Shown: piece by piece, positions 1 to 7,780 of the stretch
Position numbering within the stretch: the stretch's first letter is position 1
Layout: every line of letters begins with the position of its first letter
Source of the DNA: Paenibacillus flagellatus
GTDB taxonomy: Bacteria > Bacillota > Bacilli > Paenibacillales > NBRC-103111
NCBI RefSeq assembly: GCF_003217775.1
Contig: NZ_QJVJ01000015.1
Location: 98,181-162,180 of the forward strand
DNA length: 64,000 nucleotides
Reading direction: 5' to 3'
Program-made: the position numbers and the translations under genes
The notes under the pieces: model-generated
Told to the model about the DNA's origin: nothing
Database searches by the model: none
What the model saw: only the letters and a program-made list of their open reading frames with translations

Positions 1-733
1 TCAAGGCGAGGGAATGAATCCGGCCTGCGGAAATGTGTACGACATCCGACAGCCCCGACACTTGGACCGGCACGGACGAGCTGGCGTTCGTGCCGTTGCC
101 GAGCTGACCGAACGCGTTGTAGCCCCACGCCCAGACGGTGCCGTCCTTCTTGAGCGCGAGCGAATGAAAGCCTTTGGCAGATACGGCGACGACGTCCCGC
201 AAGCCCTTGACCTGAACGGGCAAGAAGGCGTTCTCGTTCGTCCCGTCGCCGATTTGGCCGTATTTGTTGTAGCCCCAGGCCCAGACGGTCCCGTCCCGCT
301 TTACCGCCACGGTATGATTGCCTCCGGCGGCGATGCCGGCGACATCCGCTAATTGGCGGACTTTGGCGGGTTTTTCCCGGTTTTGCGTCGTGCCGTCGCC
401 GAGCTGGCCGTAGCTGTTCCACCCCCACGCCCAAACCGAGCCGTCGCGCTTCAAGGCGGTCTCGTGCTGGCCGCCCGAGGAAACCGCGGCGATGTCGCTC
501 AAAGGGGCCAGCGATGCGGGGGTCGCCGTGAACTCGCGGCCGTTCATGTCCCAACCCCACTGCCACGCCGTTCCGTCCCGTTGGACCGCCAGCGACGAGC
601 CCGATCCGGCGGATAGCTGCGCGATGCCGGCGTCCTTCGTCTCCGCTTCCGCCTTGGAGACGGACGGAACGACGGGGAGAAGGAGAGTTAGGGCGAGGGC
701 GGCGGCGAGGAGCCGGGCTATGCGTTGCTTCAT
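1..733 (-). CDS. Secreted RCC1-repeat protein, 3' end beyond the window
   Basis: Reading leftward from an ATG at 733, the frame stays open to base 1, so the C-terminus is missing; about 244 codons are visible. The N-terminus is a signal peptide (MKQRIARLLAAALALTLLLP, then an Ala-rich cleavage region). After it come repeats of about 50 residues carrying the RCC1 signature D-G-T/S-V-W-A-W-G-x-N-x-x-G-Q-L-G-D-G-T. RCC1 repeats form a beta-propeller; in bacteria they occur in exported proteins of mostly unknown role. An AGGAAAGAAGG ribosome binding site precedes the start. The promoter region carries a 16-bp box also found in front of the 1674-2141 gene. Family is sure; function is not known. Confidence 0.85.
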   Translation of the reverse strand, partial: MKQRIARLLAAALALTLLLPVVPSVSKAEAETKDAGIAQLSAGSGSSLAVQRDGTAWQWGWDMNGREFTATPASLAPLSDIAAVSSGGQHETALKRDGSVWAWGWNSYGQLGDGTTQNREKPAKVRQLADVAGIAAGGNHTVAVKRDGTVWAWGYNKYGQIGDGTNENAFLPVQVKGLRDVVAVSAKGFHSLALKKDGTVWAWGYNAFGQLGNGTNASSSVPVQVSGLSDVVHISAGRIHSLAL

Positions 734-784
734 ACGTGTTCGCCTTCTTTCCTGTTACTCCGAATAGGTGATATCTTCGTATCG

Positions 785-826
785 ATTCTAGTTCCCAGGC
801 ACGAGGGGGGTCCACGGACTATAAGT
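785..826 (-). promoter_or_regulatory. Promoter with shared GACTATAAGTC box, RCC1 gene
   Basis: On the minus strand the box ACTTATAGTCCGTGGA (826 to 811) is followed after 20 bp by TAGAAT (790 to 785), a good -10 for the RCC1 gene. The core, read on the plus strand, is GACT-ATA-AGTC, a dyad. The same box, 19 bp from a TATAAT, lies before the 1674-2141 gene. The box reaches into the -35 region, as an activator site would. The XRE regulator between the two genes is the obvious candidate; that link is inference. Confidence 0.5.
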
Positions 827-924
827 CACATCGGAACCGGAATTCGACAATGATATGGAACTTTCGAACTAGAATCGAATATAATAGATATAGACAAGCG
901 ATTGACAATGGGAGGCAACCCACC

Positions 925-1611
925 ATGGATATTCGTGCCGAATTCGGATTGCGGGTCAAAGAATTGCGCGCCCGGAGCGGGATGTCGCAGGAGATGCTGG
1001 CGTACCGCTCCCGGCTGGACCGAACCTACATAAGCGGCGTGGAGCGCGGCGAGCGGAACGTCAGCCTCGTGAATATCGAGAGAATCGCGGCCGCACTGGA
1101 CGTACCGCTCCAGTACATGTTCTCGAACGAGCGGTTCTCCGCCAACCCGGCGTACCAGCAAAAAGATTTCAAGGTGCCGTTTCTCGAACGGTTTCAATAT
1201 CGGATGGACGGCGACAGCCGGCTGCTTACGTTTCAAGTGTCGGGATTGCTGACTCCCAAAGACGTCGACTACATGTCTTCGACGCTGCTTGGCATTTGCT
1301 CCGCTTTTCGGGAGGGCGAGCTTCGCGTATTCGTCGATCATCGCGATATGAAGGGGGCGGACGGCGAGCCTGTCGTGTACTCGCCGGAGGTGGCCGAGAG
1401 GGCGGTCGCGTTCCAGGAAAGGCTGAATATCTACAGCAGCAAGGTCGTCGTCCTGTGCAATTCGGAATTCATGGTCCACCAATTGAACCGGGTGACGACC
1501 GAAAGCGGCATTCATTCGATTCATCTGTTCGGACCCGACAAGGAGACGGTCGGCAAGGCGTATCAGCTGCTGGACATCAACGGCAACGATTTGATCCGGA
1601 ACGCGCCGTAA
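925..1611 (+). CDS. XRE-family transcriptional regulator with C-terminal alpha/beta domain
   Basis: The protein has 228 residues. Residues about 8-62 are a lambda-repressor-type helix-turn-helix (SGMSQEMLAYRSRLDRTYIS and ERGERN). The remaining 140 residues form an alpha/beta domain (LTFQVSGLLTP, LRVFVDHRDMKG) that looks somewhat like SpoIIAA/STAS folds; that assignment is weak. The start at 925 is chosen because GGAGG lies at 911-915; an upstream in-frame ATG at 850 has no such site. It probably regulates the two genes on either side, which share a box at their promoters. TATAAT at 880-885 could be its own -10, with no good -35. Confidence 0.85.
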   Translation: MDIRAEFGLRVKELRARSGMSQEMLAYRSRLDRTYISGVERGERNVSLVNIERIAAALDVPLQYMFSNERFSANPAYQQKDFKVPFLERFQYRMDGDSRLLTFQVSGLLTPKDVDYMSSTLLGICSAFREGELRVFVDHRDMKGADGEPVVYSPEVAERAVAFQERLNIYSSKVVVLCNSEFMVHQLNRVTTESGIHSIHLFGPDKETVGKAYQLLDINGNDLIRNAP

Positions 1612-1673
1612 GGGGACGGCAAGAAGACCGACCCGCTAGGGAACGGTCTCGACGGGGACGATCGTCTCGGCAG

Positions 1674-2141
1674 TCAACCGATATAGTGCATGTTCGAGAT
1701 TTGGAACGAAGCGAAGGACGACAACGGCACCATCACGTTTTTCTCGTTGGCCATCTGGCACTGGCCCAGCAGCCCGGCCAGCCGGCCGCTCGTTTGGTCC
1801 AAGTAAGCCTTGAAGCGGGTTTTCCATTCGTGGTCCGCTTGAAGCTCCTGTACGCCGAACTGAAGCAGCGGCAAGTATTGGTTATGAATTTCGATCGAAG
1901 CGGCCGGGACGGACTCGTAGTAAAAGACCCAGCCCTTTTTGGCGTTCAAGCCGATCGGGTCGGTTACGAAATCGGTCAGATGGACGGTGACCGTATCGGT
2001 TTTGAAATCGGCGAAGCCTTTCAGTTTGGCGCAGCCCTTGATGGCAAAGCTGCCGTCGCGCGTTCTCAAGGCGATGTCCATGCCCAAGGTCAAGTCGGAA
2101 TAGTACCGGTTGAAGTCGTCGAACGTGAATGGGGTGCTCAT
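1674..2141 (-). CDS. Hypothetical protein, 155 aa
   Basis: This is an intact reading frame with a strong AGGAGGT site just before the ATG at 2141. The product is soluble, with no signal peptide or membrane segment. It has a beta-rich middle (FAIKGCAKLKGFADFKTDTVTV) and a helical end. I do not recognise the family. The gene has a good TATAAT promoter and the box shared with the RCC1-repeat gene, so the two are probably co-regulated, perhaps by the XRE protein encoded between them. Confidence 0.7.
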   Translation of the reverse strand: MSTPFTFDDFNRYYSDLTLGMDIALRTRDGSFAIKGCAKLKGFADFKTDTVTVHLTDFVTDPIGLNAKKGWVFYYESVPAASIEIHNQYLPLLQFGVQELQADHEWKTRFKAYLDQTSGRLAGLLGQCQMANEKNVMVPLSSFASFQISNMHYIG

Positions 2142-2237
2142 GGCTTCTACCTCCTGTTAGTCGTCTGTCGGCGAGCTTCGGCTTCGCCGGCAACGGATCG
2201 TTTGGAGACCGACCAGCTTGCCTCCGCGTGCAAGACC

Positions 2238-2278
2238 ATTATAGGAAGAGGCTCGATTCGTTTCCACGGACTATAAGT
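2238..2278 (-). promoter_or_regulatory. Promoter with shared GACTATAAGT box
   Basis: On the minus strand ACTTATAGTCCGTGGA (2278 to 2263) is followed after 19 bp by TATAAT (2243 to 2238). The 16 bases are identical to those before the RCC1-repeat gene, and the distance to the -10 is nearly the same (19 against 20 bp). The sequences between box and -10 are unrelated, so the match is not simply a recent duplication of the whole promoter. Confidence 0.55.
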
Positions 2279-2353
2279 AACATTTTCCGGCAGCGTGTGG
2301 AGCGCTCGATGCTCTGCCGACGCCGACGGACCGGTTGGACCAAACCGGCCATG

Positions 2354-2384
2354 AAAAAGAGGCCAGCCGGAAATTCCGGCTGAC
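2354..2384 (-). terminator. Intrinsic terminator after the second cobalamin-binding gene
   Basis: Read on the minus strand, a hairpin with arms CAGCCGGAA / TTCCGGCTG (2363-2382) is followed by a T-run (plus-strand A5 at 2354-2358). A second perfect hairpin, GAGTCCCGG / CCGGGACTC, lies at about 2401-2420. Confidence 0.75.
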
Positions 2385-2453
2385 CTGATCATACGAGAAG
2401 GAGTCCCGGAGCCGGGACTCTATTTATGTTCGGCGTTCCGTTCCTATGCCGCT

Positions 2454-3281
2454 TTACGGCTCGTATCCGCGAAGCCATCGCTCCGACTCCTTCTCGTCGT
2501 ACGGCGGGTATACGTCCGGATGGAGCCGGTGGGCCAGCTTTTGCAAGCCGGCGACGAGCAGCGGCGACGGCCGGCAGTACAGCGACTCCTCCATGACGAG
2601 CACCCGGCCTTCCGCCACCGCGCGCAGCCGGTCCGCGCCGGGGCGCTTCGCCACCGATTCGGGCTTCACAAGCTGCTCGCGCACGCCTACCCAGGCGAGC
2701 AGGACGTAGTCGGGGTCGCGCCGCAGCACGTCGTCCCAGTCCGTCTTCACCTTGGCGTCGGAGACGTCGGCGAAGACGTTCGCGGCGCCGGCCAGCGCGC
2801 TGACCTCCGTCAGCCAGTTGGCGCCGCCCGGCGAGAATACCGGCTTCGGCCACCATTCCCAGTACAGCGACGGCTTGTCGCCGCACCGCCGGCTCAGCTC
2901 CGCGTACCGCTCCAGCTCGGTCTCCAGCCTTCGCCGGGACGCCCGCGCCGCATCGGGCACGCCGAGGGCGTCGCCGACGACGTCCATATTGTCCGCGATG
3001 TCGGCGAAGCTTTTCGGATTCAACGTGACGTGCGGGATGCCGCGCTCGACGAGGCGCTCCACGTTTTTTTCCATGCCCGGTACGGAGAGCGAGGCGAATA
3101 CGAGATCCGGACGCAGCGCCTCCAGCGCGTCCATGTCGATATTCCGGTCCGACCCCAGCCGGGGGAGAGACGCGACGGACGAAGGCCAATCGGAGTAGGC
3201 GTCAGTCCCGACGAGATGCCGGTCCATTCCCATGAAGCCCAACAGCTCGGTATTGCTCGGACAGAGCGAGACGATTCTCAT
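2454..3281 (-). CDS. Cobalamin-binding protein (BtuF-like), no signal peptide
   Basis: The 275-aa protein begins MRIVSLCPSNTELLGFMG and continues through GTDAYSDWP and a DLVFAS strand. This is the pattern of the helical-backbone metal/vitamin-B12 binding fold (periplasmic-binding class III). Unlike the upstream paralogue it has neither signal peptide nor lipobox, so it may act in the cytoplasm or be a stand-alone corrinoid binder. AAGGAG lies 13 bp before the ATG. It follows the lipoprotein gene by 43 bp in the same direction, so it should share the cobalamin riboswitch. No BtuC or BtuD gene lies nearby. Confidence 0.8.
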   Translation of the reverse strand: MRIVSLCPSNTELLGFMGMDRHLVGTDAYSDWPSSVASLPRLGSDRNIDMDALEALRPDLVFASLSVPGMEKNVERLVERGIPHVTLNPKSFADIADNMDVVGDALGVPDAARASRRRLETELERYAELSRRCGDKPSLYWEWWPKPVFSPGGANWLTEVSALAGAANVFADVSDAKVKTDWDDVLRRDPDYVLLAWVGVREQLVKPESVAKRPGADRLRAVAEGRVLVMEESLYCRPSPLLVAGLQKLAHRLHPDVYPPYDEKESERWLRGYEP

Positions 3282-3324
3282 CCGGCAAGCACGCTCCTTT
3301 CCGTTTCCGTTGGCGGTACCCGAA

Positions 3325-4317
3325 TTATTTCACCAGCTCGGGATAGATGCCCTTGGCGATGCTGAGCAGTCCTTTCGTAATGCGCGGACCCGGGCGCGAC
3401 AGCGTGTCCTGATCGACGGCGATGACGCGCTTCTCGCGGATCGCTTCGATTTTGTCCCAGCCGTTGCGCTTCGTGATGATCTGATCGAGCGTCGTGCCCG
3501 CTTTGTCCTTGGCGCCGGACGTATAGAAGATGACGTACGGGTTGTCCTGAATAATTTTCTCCTCGTTGATCTTGTTGAAGCCTTTCGTGTCCGAGGCGAT
3601 GTTGATGCCGCCCGCCAGCGTGATCAGCTCGTCCATGAATTCGCCCTTGCCGACCGTCCAGCCCGGGGAAAATTCGATATACACCTTCTTCTTCTGCTCC
3701 GGCTTGAGGCCGGCTACCGCCGTCTTGACCGATTCGATTTCCTTCTTCATGCTGTCGACGAGCGCCTTCGCTTCCTTCTGCTTGTCCGTTATTTGGCCGA
3801 CGATCAAAATGTTGGCGAGAATGTCGTCCACCGACTTCGGCTCGAATTTATATAGCGGCATATTCAAGCCGCGCAGCTTGGCGAGCGCGTCGTCCTTGAT
3901 CGAAATGCCGGTAATGACGAGGTCCGGGTTCGCCGCCAGGATCGCTTCCGCGTTCGGAGCGGATACGCCGCCGACCTTCGTCTTCGATTTCGCTTCCTCG
4001 GGGTAGTTGTCGAAGTCGGAGACGCCGACGACTTTGTCGCCCAAGCCGAGCGCGAACAGCATTTCCGTCTCCGCCGTGGACGTCGAGACGATGCGCTGCG
4101 GCGCTTTCGCGATCGTAATCTCCTGACCGCTGGCGTCCTTCAGCGTCAACGGATATTTCGTCGCGAGCGCGTCGTCCTTCTTGTCCTCGGCTTTGCCGTT
4201 CGCCGGAACGGAGCCGTTCGGATTCGCGGAGCCTTGCGTCGCGTCGGGCTTCGAGCCGCAGGCGGCCAGCGTCAGCGCGAGCAGGAGAGTGAGTAGCAGG
4301 GATAATGCTTTGTTCAT
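3325..4317 (-). CDS. Vitamin B12 ABC transporter substrate-binding lipoprotein (BtuF-like)
   Basis: The protein has 330 residues. The signal peptide ends in the lipobox LAAC (Cys20), so it is anchored outside the membrane. The mature part is a class III binding protein: residues about 80-130 (PQRIVSTSTAETEMLFALGL) and the NPDLVITG strand are typical of BtuF/FecB/FhuD proteins. The substrate is inferred as cobalamin or a corrinoid because the mRNA leader is a cobalamin riboswitch with a terminator. The start at 4317 has AAAGGA upstream; the longer open frame to 4434 would run through the terminator and is rejected. The membrane permease and ATPase must be encoded elsewhere. Confidence 0.88.
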   Translation of the reverse strand: MNKALSLLLTLLLALTLAACGSKPDATQGSANPNGSVPANGKAEDKKDDALATKYPLTLKDASGQEITIAKAPQRIVSTSTAETEMLFALGLGDKVVGVSDFDNYPEEAKSKTKVGGVSAPNAEAILAANPDLVITGISIKDDALAKLRGLNMPLYKFEPKSVDDILANILIVGQITDKQKEAKALVDSMKKEIESVKTAVAGLKPEQKKKVYIEFSPGWTVGKGEFMDELITLAGGINIASDTKGFNKINEEKIIQDNPYVIFYTSGAKDKAGTTLDQIITKRNGWDKIEAIREKRVIAVDQDTLSRPGPRITKGLLSIAKGIYPELVK

Positions 4318-4395
4318 CGTGCATCTTTCCTTTCGGGGTAGGTTGGGAGACCGGAAGCTGTGACAACCGAAAAGACATGCTTTCCTGGCGCAACG

Positions 4396-4426
4396 AAAAA
4401 GCCCCCGTTCCGTCCGGAACAGGGGC
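4396..4426 (-). terminator. Attenuator terminator of the cobalamin riboswitch
   Basis: On the minus strand CCCCTGTTCC / GGAACGGGGG (within 4402-4425) is followed by T5 (plus A5 at 4396-4400). It sits between the riboswitch and the start codon at 4317, so the switch very probably works by transcription termination. Confidence 0.82.
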
Positions 4427-4614
4427 AGCGTCAATCAAGGATCGTTTGCGATCGGCACGGCCCCGCCGCATCATGCGCCGCGAAAGGGCAAGGCGGACGC
4501 GCGTCTTCCGACGCTTCCGCACTGCTTCCGCGGGCCGACGCCGCGCGGCGCCGTGCCGCGATGGTCGATTCACCCGATTAAGCCGATCCTTTTCCGCGAA
4601 GGATTTCGTTGGCT

Positions 4615-4845
4615 AAGCCGGATAGGCAGGTTTCCTGGCTCTCGGGTGTCGCGAGCTTCCCGCCTTCCCGTTCCGGCGTGCGGAACAGTGGCTTGAGCGA
4701 ATCTTGCGGACGTCTGCGACGACGGCTGCAAGACCGGTATGGGAAACTCCCCGATTCACAGTGGCGGGACCGCGCCGGATTTGCACCGGCTTCCCTTTTA
4801 CCCCCGCATTCCTCGTCGGAACGCAGGGCACCTATCGGCATTCAT
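4615..4845 (-). promoter_or_regulatory. Cobalamin (adenosylcobalamin) riboswitch
   Basis: On the minus strand the conserved parts occur in the right order: GGTGCCC at the 5' end (4832-4826), then the core GCCGGTGCAAATCCGG, CGGTCCCGCCACTGT, and the B12 box AGCCAGGAAACCTGCC (4640-4625). This is the class that binds adenosylcobalamin and shuts down B12 uptake genes when the vitamin is plentiful. The downstream terminator at 4396-4426 gives the output. The frames that cross this region on both strands are not genes. Confidence 0.95.
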
Positions 4846-4881
4846 GCAATTGGATAAGTCCAAGCTCGAATCTCTTTGGCG

Positions 4882-4910
4882 ATTATAGCACAAGGTAGAA
4901 GTAAAGAGAA
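4882..4910 (-). promoter_or_regulatory. Promoter for the cobalamin riboswitch transcript
   Basis: TATAAT on the minus strand (4887 to 4882) with a poor -35 (TTCTCT, 4910-4905) at 17 bp. It would start the transcript about 30 bases before the riboswitch. On the plus strand another TATAAT at 4935-4940 may serve the gene at 5123. Confidence 0.5.
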
Positions 4911-5122
4911 CTACAACGGGATACAAAAATGGGCTATAATCGGATGCATGATCGATTAACGTCATAAATGAAATGGAAGTCGAAGAGGCCGACCGTAACG
5001 GCAACGTGCGAAAGGGTCCAGCTTCGGGATGCCGATCGCCCGCGGGAGAGCGAGGCGCAGGCGCGGAGCGGCGGCAGCAAGAGCACGAACGAGGGTCCGG
5101 GCCGTAAAGGAGCTGCAAAATC

Positions 5123-5797
5123 ATGTCCGTGCTGGATAAGCTGGCCGTTTCCCGGGGACTGCGGGACGAGTCGGCGAATGTGGAGCTGGCCGAAAGCCTC
5201 GCCCGGTCCCGCGACGCCGAATCGATCGCGGCGATCGTCCGTCATCTGGACGATCCGAACAAAGCGGTCCGCCACGACTGCATCAAAGTGCTGTACGAAA
5301 TCGGCGCGGCGGCGCCGGAGCTGGTGGCGGACTATGCGGATCGCTTCCTCGCGCTGCTGAAATCCCGCGACAACCGGCTCGTCTGGGGAGCGATGACCGG
5401 GCTCGCCGCCGTGGCGGAAGTGCGGGCCGACGAGCTGTACGAACGCGTGGGCGACCTATACGCTGCCGTTCGCGGCGGGTCGGTCATCACCGTGGACAAC
5501 GGCATTCTCGCGCTGTCGCGCATCGCGGCGGCCAACGAGGAATACGGGCGGGCGATCGAGCCGTTTCTGCTCGAGCATCTGGCGGCATGCCGGGCGAAGG
5601 ACGTGCCGCCTCATGCGGAGAACATCGCTGCGGCGATCCGGCCGGACCGGCGTGACGCCTTTGCGGATGTGCTGTTGGCGCGGAAGGGCGGGCTGAGCGC
5701 GGCCCAGTCGGCCCGGGTGGACAAGCTGCTCAAGCGGCTGGCCGCCGCCGGGACCGGAGGCGGGACGAATACCGAAACCTATCCGAGAGACAAGTAA
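5123..5797 (+). CDS. HEAT-repeat protein
   Basis: The 224-residue protein has paired helices throughout. The clearest HEAT unit is at residues 34-65 (AAIVRHLDDPNKAVRHDCIK), with more units about 80-155. No signal peptide or membrane segment is seen. HEAT repeats usually make a scaffold for protein binding; the partner is unknown. AAAGGAG lies at 5106-5112. The oxidoreductase gene starts 11 bp after the stop, so the two are probably co-transcribed. The 5' leader from the likely -10 at 4935 is about 180 nt and holds nothing I recognise. Confidence 0.75.
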   Translation: MSVLDKLAVSRGLRDESANVELAESLARSRDAESIAAIVRHLDDPNKAVRHDCIKVLYEIGAAAPELVADYADRFLALLKSRDNRLVWGAMTGLAAVAEVRADELYERVGDLYAAVRGGSVITVDNGILALSRIAAANEEYGRAIEPFLLEHLAACRAKDVPPHAENIAAAIRPDRRDAFADVLLARKGGLSAAQSARVDKLLKRLAAAGTGGGTNTETYPRDK

Positions 5798-5808
5798 AGG
5801 AGAACGAC

Positions 5809-6792
5809 ATGATCCGATTTGGAGTGATCGGCACGAACTGGATTACGGAATCGTTTCTCGAAGCGGCCAAGACGGTGGACGGGTTCGCCCTGACCGCCGT
5901 CTATTCGCGCACGGAGGAGCGGGCGCGCGAATTTGCCGCCAAGCACGGCGCCGCGCATGCGTACACGGATATCGAGGCGTTTGCCGGAAGCGGGGAGTTC
6001 GACGCGGTATACATGGCCAGCCCGAATTCGTTCCATGCGCGGCAGGCGATCGCCTGCCTGCAACGGGGCAAGCACGTGCTGTGCGAGAAGCCGATCGCCT
6101 CGAACGCCCGCGAGCTGCGCGAGATGATCGACGCGGCCCGCGGCAGCGGAGCGGTGCTGATGGAGGCGATGAAGTCGACGCTCATGCCCAATTTTCAAGC
6201 GGTGCGCGATCATTTGCACCGGATCGGCCGCGTCCGCCGTTATTTTGCGAGCTACTGCCAATACTCGTCGCGATACGACGCCTACAAGCAGGGCAACGTG
6301 CTGAACGCGTTCAATCCCGCGTTTTCCAACGGCGGGCTGATGGATTTGGGCATCTATTGCTTGTATCCGATGGTCGTGCTGTTCGGCAAGCCGGACCGGG
6401 TGACGGCGAACGGACTGCTGCTCGAATCGGGCGTGGACGGTCAGGGCAGTCTGCTGCTCGGTTATGCCGGCATGGACGCCGTCGTCCAATATTCGAAAAT
6501 CGCCAACTCCGGGGTTCCGTCGGAAATTCAGGGGGAGGACGGCCAGATCGTCATTCATAAAATCAACCAGCCGGAAAAAATCGAGCTGCGCCTCCGGGAC
6601 GGAACGGTCGAGGATTTGACGAGGGGGCAGGCGGGGAACACGATGGTGTACGAGGTGAAGGAGTTCCTCGATCTGATTCATAGAGGGGAAAAGCAGTCCG
6701 CCGTCAATTCGCACGAGCACTCGCTCTGGACGTTGGAAACAATGGACGAAGCCCGCCGGCAAATGGGGCTCGTTTACGCGGCGGATCGATGA
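5809..6792 (+). CDS. Gfo/Idh/MocA-family oxidoreductase
   Basis: The protein has 327 residues. The N-terminal Rossmann fold starts MIRFGVIGTNWITESFL (GxGxx-type turn degenerate to GTNW). The family motif CEKPIASN lies at about residues 93-100; its Lys is the catalytic lysine that binds cofactor and substrate. The C-terminal half is the usual beta-sheet substrate domain (GGLMDLGIYCLYPMVVLFG). It is an NAD(P)-dependent dehydrogenase acting on a sugar, inositol or related compound; the substrate cannot be told. AAAGGAG precedes the ATG. It is followed by a terminator at 6915. Confidence 0.9.
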   Translation: MIRFGVIGTNWITESFLEAAKTVDGFALTAVYSRTEERAREFAAKHGAAHAYTDIEAFAGSGEFDAVYMASPNSFHARQAIACLQRGKHVLCEKPIASNARELREMIDAARGSGAVLMEAMKSTLMPNFQAVRDHLHRIGRVRRYFASYCQYSSRYDAYKQGNVLNAFNPAFSNGGLMDLGIYCLYPMVVLFGKPDRVTANGLLLESGVDGQGSLLLGYAGMDAVVQYSKIANSGVPSEIQGEDGQIVIHKINQPEKIELRLRDGTVEDLTRGQAGNTMVYEVKEFLDLIHRGEKQSAVNSHEHSLWTLETMDEARRQMGLVYAADR

Positions 6793-6914
6793 CTCGCCGT
6801 TGGGCGGTGAGGGGAAAGCCCGGGGAACGCGCCCGGTTTTCTAATTGTCGGCGGTTCACTTCGTGTTATGGATCGCCAGTGCCCGCCCGCTCAAACACGC
6901 TCGGAAAGCAGAGC

Positions 6915-6941
6915 AAGCCCGGACGACGTCCGGGCTTATTT
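6915..6941 (+). terminator. Intrinsic terminator
   Basis: AAGCCCGGAC / GTCCGGGCTT with a GAC loop, followed by ATTTG; a perfect 10-bp stem between the oxidoreductase and nitroreductase genes. It has A-rich flanks on neither side, so its strength on the plus strand is moderate. Confidence 0.65.
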
Positions 6942-7066
6942 GCCATTCGCCGGCGGACGGTTTCCCTTCAATCCGGCGAATAGCCGGGCCCGTTTCGGCA
7001 GAAGCTTTGAGGGTATGAACTCATTTTGACTGATCACTCATTTCAATCCCAGAGAGGAGCCCGATC

Positions 7067-7687
7067 ATGACAACGGCGGCCGTATTTTCCCCGTTTCTCG
7101 AACGACACGCGGTCAAGAAGTACGATCCGAACGCCAAAATGTCCCGCGACGAAATCAAAAAGCTGCTCGAAATCGCGCAACAGGCGCCTTCGGCTTGGAA
7201 CCTGCAGCCTTGGACGTTTCTCGTCATCGACGAGCCCGAGGCGAAGCAAAAGCTGCTGCCGATCGCGTTCGGCCAACAGCAGGTCGTCGACGCCTCGATG
7301 ACCGTAGCGGTACTGGGCGATCTGGAGGCGCAGCGCAACGCCGAGTCCGTCTATCAGCCGGCCGTCGCGAGCGGGATGATGACCGCGGAGGTCAAGGACC
7401 GGCTGGTCGGTCAAATCGAGTCCGCCTACGCCAACCCGCAAACGGCCCGCGACCAAGCGTTTCTGAACGCTGCGCTTCCCGCCATGCAGCTGATGCTGGC
7501 CGCGAAAAGCATGGGCTACGACTCCTGCCCGATGGGCGGCTTCGACGCGACCAAGCTGTCCGAAGCGTTCCGCATCCCCGACCGGTATATCCCGATCATG
7601 CTGATCGCGGTCGGCAAAGCGACACACCCGGCTTATCCGAGCACGCGCTTCGAGGTCGACGCCGTGACGAAGTGGAATACGTTCTAG
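7067..7687 (+). CDS. Nitroreductase family protein
   Basis: The 206-residue protein has the nitroreductase fold (FMN-dependent, NAD(P)H-using, dimeric). Seen in sequence are the N-terminal RHAVKKYDPNAKMSRDEIKK, the FMN-binding QAPSAWNLQPWTFLVI segment (residues 43-58), and the C-terminal SMGYDSCPMGGFD loop. It is closest in feel to YodC/YfkO-type NAD(P)H nitroreductases. AGAGAGGAG lies ahead of the start. Two direct copies of ACTCATTT (7018-7025 and 7036-7043), 18 bp apart, lie just before the RBS and could be an operator; that is speculative. Confidence 0.9.
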   Translation: MTTAAVFSPFLERHAVKKYDPNAKMSRDEIKKLLEIAQQAPSAWNLQPWTFLVIDEPEAKQKLLPIAFGQQQVVDASMTVAVLGDLEAQRNAESVYQPAVASGMMTAEVKDRLVGQIESAYANPQTARDQAFLNAALPAMQLMLAAKSMGYDSCPMGGFDATKLSEAFRIPDRYIPIMLIAVGKATHPAYPSTRFEVDAVTKWNTF

Positions 7688-7722
7688 GCCGCGACAAATC
7701 GTACCGTTCGTCCACTTTTCCC

Positions 7723-7751
7723 TTGACGTCCCGTTCTCCCTGATTCATACT
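7723..7751 (+). promoter_or_regulatory. Promoter of coaA
   Basis: TTGACG (7723-7728), 17 bp, CATACT (7746-7751). The leader to the start codon is about 25 nt. Confidence 0.55.
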
Positions 7752-7780
7752 GACAGACGTGTCATGTACTTCAAAGAACG

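Noticed and set aside
4578..4898. Overlapping open frames of 60-100 codons on both strands
   Set aside because: They cover the cobalamin riboswitch, whose conserved elements explain the sequence.
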